From JAAXQD01 sp032126435 (lineage in GTDB: Bacteria > Desulfobacterota > Desulfobacteria > Desulfobacterales > UBA11574), in assembly GCA_032126435.1 (NCBI GenBank), contig JAQBBE010000119.1, positions 1 through 18,222 on the forward strand: a stretch of 18,222 nt of DNA, read 5' to 3'. The position numbers and the translations under genes were made by a program. Of the stretch, positions 14,809-18,222 are shown piece after piece; the stretch's first letter is position 1, and each line of letters starts with the position of its first letter. The notes beneath the pieces were generated by a model, which ran no database searches, was not told the origin of the DNA, and saw nothing but the letters and a program-made list of their open reading frames with translations.

Positions 14809-15432
14809 ATGAAACCGGAACCTGAAAATTACACGACCATCAACCTGAGTCTGACCGTAGCGTCGGACCGTCTTTCGCTTTTTTCCCCGCTGCTCGGACA
14901 AGGTTTTACACTCAAAGTCCGGACAGGATGCTCCATACGAGAACTGCTGTGCCGCCGACTCGGTGTGCGTGCAGACTATGTCGATCAGCGGATTCAAACG
15001 ATATTTCTGGACGGAAAAACCGTCGATGATGTGGACACCGCTATGATCCGGCAGGATTCCACGCTGGCCCTTTCAGCCGCAATGCCGGGACTGGCAGGGG
15101 CTACGCTGCGCCGCGGCAGTGCTTATGCAGCCATGCGGCGTCAAATTTCTCATCAGAATAAAGTCATCCACAATTCTGTTGCAAACGGCGTCGTGATGCT
15201 TAAACTTTTCAACCTCGTGGCCTTGGAACTGGGGCCTGGGTTTCTGAAGCGGGGTATCTGGATCAGCGGAAAACATATGGAAAATTTCTTTAAGAAAGTA
15301 CCGGATTATTTCTGGCCCGGATGCCGGGCCGCAGAAATTGACGGCAAGCCCCAGAAGGTGGAAAAAATAGGACGTATGGAATGGAGACACCGGCAGGTCT
15401 TTCTAAAGCTCGAGGTTAAGGAGAACGCCTGA
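14809..15432 (+). CDS. MoaD/ThiS-like beta-grasp protein with long C-terminal extension
   Basis: A 207-residue protein from ATG 14809, with AAAGAGA three bases before it. Residues 8-97 look like a MoaD/ThiS beta-grasp fold: FTLKVRTGCSIRELLCRRL (strand plus helix), IQTIFLDGKTVDDVDTAMI, and DSTLALSAAMPGLAG, which corresponds to the end where MoaD has its terminal Gly-Gly. Here the chain instead continues through ATLRRGSAY into about 110 further residues containing a hydrophobic stretch (VVMLKLFNLVALELGPGF) and an aromatic, charged C-terminus. I do not recognise that extension. Position directly after the oxidoreductase suggests a role in its pterin cofactor or assembly, but with no free Gly-Gly it cannot be an ordinary sulfur carrier without processing. 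Confidence is high that it is a gene and moderate for the fold. Confidence 0.72.
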   Translation: MKPEPENYTTINLSLTVASDRLSLFSPLLGQGFTLKVRTGCSIRELLCRRLGVRADYVDQRIQTIFLDGKTVDDVDTAMIRQDSTLALSAAMPGLAGATLRRGSAYAAMRRQISHQNKVIHNSVANGVVMLKLFNLVALELGPGFLKRGIWISGKHMENFFKKVPDYFWPGCRAAEIDGKPQKVEKIGRMEWRHRQVFLKLEVKENA

Positions 15433-15509
15433 TATCGGTCGATAGATAGTAAATAACCAAATAATAATGTTATCTTTTTATAAATACCAGCCCTGTTGTT
15501 TATGCAATG

Positions 15510-16316
15510 TTAAGACAATGATATTCCCAGGTACGCAAGTTCCTGCTTCAACACGTCATATCCCGGTTTCAAACTGTGATGGTTCTGAATCGATGTGCCC
15601 ACCGTGGTTAACAGACTGCGTAATTTCGTTATATTCGGCTTGGCTTTTTCAAGTTCTGTACAACAGTCTACGATAATATCGACAATTTCACTTTTGGGGT
15701 GTTCCGGCAGATCTTGGAGTTGATTGATGCCGGGTTTTATCGCGTCCAAAGCGTTTATCAGTTGCCGGCAGAGTTCCCCATCGATGGTCTGAATGGGACC
15801 TGCGGGAGAATACATGTTGAAGATCGGTAATTCCACACCGGTTTCAGACATTTCGCTTTTTTTCTTTAATGATTGTACAAACAGATCGATTTCAGTTCCG
15901 ATTTTGTTCAATGCATGCTCTCTGGCATTATCGAGCTGATCTAACAGCTTCTCGGCCGTTTTCGGCGCATTAAGTATTTTAATGGTGTTTTTGATATAAC
16001 CTTTCAAATCAGGTAATTCTTCGGGCAGTTCATGGGCGATCAACACCTTTAGCTCTAAAGACAGTTCATCTGAATAATTTACACCCGTTGTTGTAATAAA
16101 TCGATACAAGGTGTGCCATATTAAATGCGCCCGATTGTTTACCGCGCGAGCACACAGATCGGTAATCCGAACCAGTGTCGCGCCGGAACCCAACCCGCCT
16201 TGTACAACCATCTTCGTTTTTATCATATTGAGTTCCGTCCGGAGCTGTTCCCATTGCTCTTTAATTTCCAGTTGCGTGCGCCGGCACGCCAGTTCAACGA
16301 TTTTTTCATCCAACAT
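15510..16316 (-). CDS. Mainly helical 268-aa protein, unknown function
   Basis: From ATG 16316, with GAGG five bases upstream. The N-terminal 160 residues are predicted by eye to be mostly helical: an acidic/basic opening helix, a glycine-rich GGLGSGATLVR turn at 40-50, then long amphipathic helices. Residues 165-181 form a different, probably beta-hairpin segment, NMYSPAGPIQTIDGE. The C-terminal 85 residues are again helical (CCTELEKAKPNITKLRSLL, GYDVLKQELAYLGI). There is no signal peptide or membrane helix and no catalytic motif I recognise. The G-x-IQT segment followed by a helical hairpin ending near a LG motif recalls C-termini of various uncharacterised bacterial proteins; this is memory, not a search. 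It lies 12 bp after the small membrane-anchored gene, so it is cotranscribed with it and with a PilZ gene. Confidence 0.75.
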   Translation of the reverse strand: MLDEKIVELACRRTQLEIKEQWEQLRTELNMIKTKMVVQGGLGSGATLVRITDLCARAVNNRAHLIWHTLYRFITTTGVNYSDELSLELKVLIAHELPEELPDLKGYIKNTIKILNAPKTAEKLLDQLDNAREHALNKIGTEIDLFVQSLKKKSEMSETGVELPIFNMYSPAGPIQTIDGELCRQLINALDAIKPGINQLQDLPEHPKSEIVDIIVDCCTELEKAKPNITKLRSLLTTVGTSIQNHHSLKPGYDVLKQELAYLGISLS

Positions 16317-16328
16317 AAAAACCTCTTT

Positions 16329-16547
16329 CTATAGATTCGGCACTACGAAAAACCAAATGACCATAAAAACCGCCAGGCCGGTCACAGCGAGCGTTGCCAG
16401 TATCCAAATCACTTCTCTTCCGGGCGCCAGTTTTTTAACCATCGAAAGAAGATCCGGAATCTTCTTTTTTTCCAAATATCCTTCGATGCTATATTTAAAA
16501 TCTTTCCATTCTCGATGTCGGGACATGGCACATATCATTCTCAACAT
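16329..16547 (-). CDS. Small protein with C-terminal membrane anchor, unknown
   Basis: About 72 residues if started at ATG 16547 (MLRMICAMSRHREW...). ATG 16538, ATG 16526 and a far-upstream GTG at 16637 are alternatives, none with a convincing ribosome site. The body is a basic, helical segment (DFKYSIEGYLEKKKIPDLLSMVKKL) followed by one strong membrane helix at the C-terminus (VIWILATLAVTGLAVFMVIW) and a four-residue tail. This is the layout of a tail-anchored protein with a cytoplasmic domain. It stands between a PilZ gene and the helical 268-residue protein on the same strand, with 12 bp to the latter. It may tether one or both partners to the inner membrane; that is inference from context. 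Confidence 0.62.
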   Translation of the reverse strand: MLRMICAMSRHREWKDFKYSIEGYLEKKKIPDLLSMVKKLAPGREVIWILATLAVTGLAVFMVIWFFVVPNL

Positions 16548-16646
16548 GTTCCGGGTTATTAGAACTCTAACGTTCCAAGTGTCATAATGGCCTTTAAACC
16601 GATTTTGCCGTCTTATCAATGCAACGACAGGGTTCACGCATTGTGA

Positions 16647-17078
16647 TCATGCAGAGGATATTCTAGATACCGGGCTGTTGAATTCTACACCCATCCCTTT
16701 TGGATTGACCCAAACGATTTTACCTCTTGCTCGGATAGGGGTGTCAAAACTGGCGTGGAAAAGCGTCATAAAAACTTCTTCGTTAACAGACATGGAGGAT
16801 GCAGTTTCGATAAACACGCCGCCGGAACTCGTATTTTTAGTGTATTCTCTAAAATTGTCCGTATCCGTTTCACAGATGGTATAGATAGACGTCTCTTTTC
16901 TGGGATATCTCCTTTTTTCATAATATTCGGGTTGTTGCGCGTCATCGGGTTCGGGTTTCTGCCATTTATCCAGACCTCTGAGGAGGGTCCGCATCTGTTC
17001 TTCCGACAGCGTGGGAATGATTTCTAAAATTCGAGCTTGGAGTTCAGCGATACGCATTCTATCATAGTCGTTTTCCAT
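16647..17078 (-). CDS. PilZ-domain protein with N-terminal helical region (143 aa)
   Basis: Likely cyclic di-GMP receptor. The first ~50 residues are helical and acidic (IAELQARILEIIPTLSEEQM), with a heptad-like pattern that could mediate dimerisation. The PilZ domain follows: RRYPR (R56 and R60, the RxxxR switch) and NTSSGG (N82, S84, G87). It then has VFMTLFHA, IVWVNPKGMGVEF and similar strands up to the end. The start at ATG 17078 is fixed by AAGGAGG eight bases before it. It is the first recognisable gene of a minus-strand trio with the anchored small protein and the 268-residue protein. A frame without a start codon ends 17 bases inside it (see findings). Confidence 0.87.
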   Translation of the reverse strand: MENDYDRMRIAELQARILEIIPTLSEEQMRTLLRGLDKWQKPEPDDAQQPEYYEKRRYPRKETSIYTICETDTDNFREYTKNTSSGGVFIETASSMSVNEEVFMTLFHASFDTPIRARGKIVWVNPKGMGVEFNSPVSRISSA

Positions 17079-17354
17079 CGGCGTCCTCCTTGTGCGTTTT
17101 TAGAAGATCCTGGATGGTCTCTTCGATGAGATGGTTTTGCCGTTTCCCATATGGTTTAAATACCTTATAGAAACGAAGAAATCAATATAAATAGTTTTTC
17201 CCCTCAGGGCAAACGCCTTCGAATCTAAGAGAAATCGAAACGGTTTGGTTTCATAAGTCAATGTAACAAACGGGACAAAGCGTGACGGAATGTGTCACTT
17301 CAGGCGCAGAAATAGAAAGAATGTTAAAGGCGCTGATACAGTCTTTAGAAAACA
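17079..17354. other. Intergenic region upstream of the PilZ operon
   Basis: Leader and promoter region of the PilZ operon. It holds a 17-base interrupted palindrome GTGAC-N7-GTCAC (17282-17298), possibly an operator, and an open stretch on the minus strand (17064-17159) ending inside the PilZ gene. On the plus strand a GTG-started 35-codon frame (17282-17389) reads TECVTSGAEIERMLKALIQ..., but it overlaps the palindrome and repeat and is doubtful. No well-spaced -35/-10 pair was found. Confidence 0.35.
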
Positions 17355-17375
17355 AACCTTTGAATCCTTGGACCC
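17355..17375. repeat. Decayed copy of the GGTTCAA-array arm
   Basis: AACCTTTGAATCCTTGGACCC differs from the right arm at 12160-12177 by a few substitutions and one or two inserted bases. It stands directly against a hairpin (17376-17400). Confidence 0.45.
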
Positions 17376-17400
17376 TCTTCTCCAACTAAATTGGAGAAGA
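17376..17400. repeat. Perfect 10-bp inverted repeat
   Basis: TCTTCTCCAA, loop CTAAA, TTGGAGAAGA. There is no T tract on either strand, so a terminator is unlikely. It adjoins the GGTTCAA-type repeat. Confidence 0.5.
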
Positions 17401-17953
17401 ACCATATTTAAAACCCTGCCAAAAAATGGCACCATAACTGCTAAAAAATGTCATATAATTTAAGTATGCAATTCGCATATTTAAGCTAACTGTCTGAATT
17501 TCTATAACTTCTAAGTTTTCCAGAAGGATTTGGCATGATTTCTGCTGTAACTGTGAACCAAGTTCGGGATGCTCTTTGTAATCAATATGTATTAACGCAA
17601 TTAAGTGCCACCCAACTTCAACACCTACAAAAAAACGATGTGATGGCGAAACGCCTCCAGAGGTTTTACTTAAAAAGGGAGTTTGAGGTGGCACTTAATC
17701 AACGGCTTCTCTGGTGCGGGTGTATCTTATTTTTCGGTCATCTGTAGGGATATACAAAATATGACGTAACCCGAGATTAAAAACGGCATTCAGGGAAGGA
17801 TAGAAGACAATAGGATTGTTGAGAGCCCAAATAAAGAAACTCCTATACATTTAAATGATCATCGTAAAATGGGAAACCAACGCTTTAAGATATTTGAAAC
17901 TAAATAACTGATCGAAACTTGTATCCAATGAAATTCAACTAAGGAGTCAACCC
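17401..17953. other. Region without a trusted gene
   Basis: Low-GC stretch between the PilZ operon and the Cys4 protein gene. Two overlapping opposite-strand frames (17386-17694 minus, 17535-17747 plus) both run through the 100-nt palindrome, so neither is a convincing gene. TGCCA-AAAAA-TGGCA at about 17417-17431 is a small hairpin. The last 200 bp hold only the leader of the Cys4 gene; a TTGAGA/TATACA pair there is 19 bases apart and weak. Confidence 0.4.
17600..17699. repeat. 100-nt imperfect palindrome, MITE- or attC-like
   Basis: The outer arms ATTAAGTGCCACC (17600-17612) and GGTGGCACTTAAT (17687-17699) are perfect 13-bp inverted repeats. The centre GGCG-AAA-CGCC (17645-17655) sits almost exactly at the midpoint, and the sequence between pairs in parts (for example AAAAC and GGAGGCG/GATGGCG). 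As single strand it would fold into one long hairpin. No transposase gene is near. A non-autonomous transposon, a REP-like element or an integron-type site are candidates; canonical attC core sites were not recognised. Confidence 0.6.
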
Positions 17954-18193
17954 ATGGATCACAATCAGAATCCAGTTCACACCAAAGGCGATAGAAATGT
18001 TTTTTGCCCTTATTATCGAAATTGCCTGGATTATGCTGTCGAACTTCAATGGGAATATTGGGCCTGTTTGGATTGTCAGCATAAACAAAAGGAAATATTC
18101 GTTACAGACGTCTTGTTATTGCCAGTAGACACTGATCCGTATTACTCGGTTCCAAGGTCTTTTCATAAAAGAGCAGCAAATATCTCATTATAG
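17954..18193 (+). CDS. Small Cys4 (zinc-ribbon-like) protein, unknown function
   Basis: A 79-residue protein with AAGGAG seven bases before the ATG, a strong ribosome site. Four cysteines are arranged C18-x5-C24-x13-C38-x2-C41 (FCPYYRNC ... WACLDCQHK), which suggests one bound metal, probably zinc or possibly iron, in a small knuckle. The aromatic-rich loop between (LDYAVELQWEYW) is distinctive. The C-terminal half is non-globular-looking, with DTDPYYSVPRSF. Similar short proteins occur in Desulfobacterota as far as I recall; no function is known to me. It appears monocistronic, with about 200 bp of upstream leader and a weak hairpin after the stop. Confidence 0.75.
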   Translation: MDHNQNPVHTKGDRNVFCPYYRNCLDYAVELQWEYWACLDCQHKQKEIFVTDVLLLPVDTDPYYSVPRSFHKRAANISL

Positions 18194-18195
18194 TA

Positions 18196-18213
18196 AACAG
18201 GTTATCCCCTGTT
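18196..18213 (+). terminator. Weak hairpin after the Cys4 gene
   Basis: AACAGG, loop TTATCC, CCTGTT; a six-base stem three bases past the stop codon. No T tract is visible before the window ends, so terminator activity is uncertain. Confidence 0.3.
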
Positions 18214-18222
18214 CACCAAGCT

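Noticed and set aside
16548..16637. N-terminal extension of the anchored small protein from GTG 16637
   Set aside because: The extra 30 residues look like translated spacer, no ribosome site precedes the GTG, and the frame begins only 10 bases after the PilZ stop.
17386..17694. 102-codon minus-strand ORF (MPPQTPFLSKTSGG...)
   Set aside because: Its first third is the 100-nt palindrome and its end the 10-bp hairpin. There is no ribosome site and no domain; it is more likely translated repeat.
17600..17699. Integron attC site
   Set aside because: Length and fold fit, but no clear RYYYAAC/GTTRRRY core pair, no cassette array and no integrase were seen in the window.
17535..17747. 70-codon plus-strand ORF with a GAAGGA six bases upstream
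   Set aside because: The ribosome site is fair, but half of the frame is the same palindrome and the frame competes with the opposite-strand ORF. No recognisable protein.

Overview
The window looks like a chromosomal segment of a sulfate-reducing-type Desulfobacterota (Desulfobacteraceae or a relative). That placement is inferred from gene content: a DUF3417-type glycogen phosphorylase, a bifunctional debranching enzyme, a tungsten-type aldehyde:ferredoxin oxidoreductase with a MoaD-like neighbour, IHF alpha, PilZ proteins and a small Cys4 protein. It was not tested by phylogeny. GC is moderate over the metabolic genes and visibly lower in the last 3 kb.

Positions 1-10435 form one glycogen-metabolism transcription unit on the minus strand. 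In transcription order it holds a 1434-residue bifunctional glycogen debranching enzyme (GH13 plus GDE_C), an alpha-glucan phosphorylase (glgP), a GT5 glycogen synthase (glgA) and a eukaryotic-type branching enzyme (glgB, whose last part runs off the left edge). A near-consensus sigma70 promoter (TTGACA-N17-TATATT) and a structured leader of about 120 nt precede the first gene. Synthase and branching enzyme build the polymer; phosphorylase and debranching enzyme degrade it. No ADP-glucose pyrophosphorylase (glgC) is visible here.

Positions 10512-12607 hold small genes: a PilZ-domain protein (minus), a probable 42-residue ORF, a four-helix membrane protein followed closely by IHF alpha (plus), and a small membrane protein of unknown function (minus). 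The last two are separated by a 246-bp element bounded by inverted arrays of a GGTTCAA-like word.

Positions 12608-15432 hold an aldehyde:ferredoxin oxidoreductase-family gene and, after a perfect 12-bp stem-loop, a gene for a MoaD/ThiS-like beta-grasp protein carrying an unusual extension of about 110 residues. The two probably form a unit: tungstopterin enzyme plus sulfur-carrier-like partner.

Positions 15510-17078 are a minus-strand operon: PilZ-domain protein, short C-terminally anchored membrane protein, and a 268-residue mainly helical protein. From 17079 to 17953 I see no gene I trust. That stretch holds a decayed copy of the GGTTCAA repeat, hairpins and a 100-nt imperfect palindrome that looks like a mobile or dispersed repeat. 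A 79-residue Cys4 protein closes the window.

No tRNA, rRNA, CRISPR array, transposase or known riboswitch was recognised. The least-described parts are the beta-grasp extension next to the oxidoreductase, the PilZ/membrane/helical three-gene operon, and the palindromic repeats.
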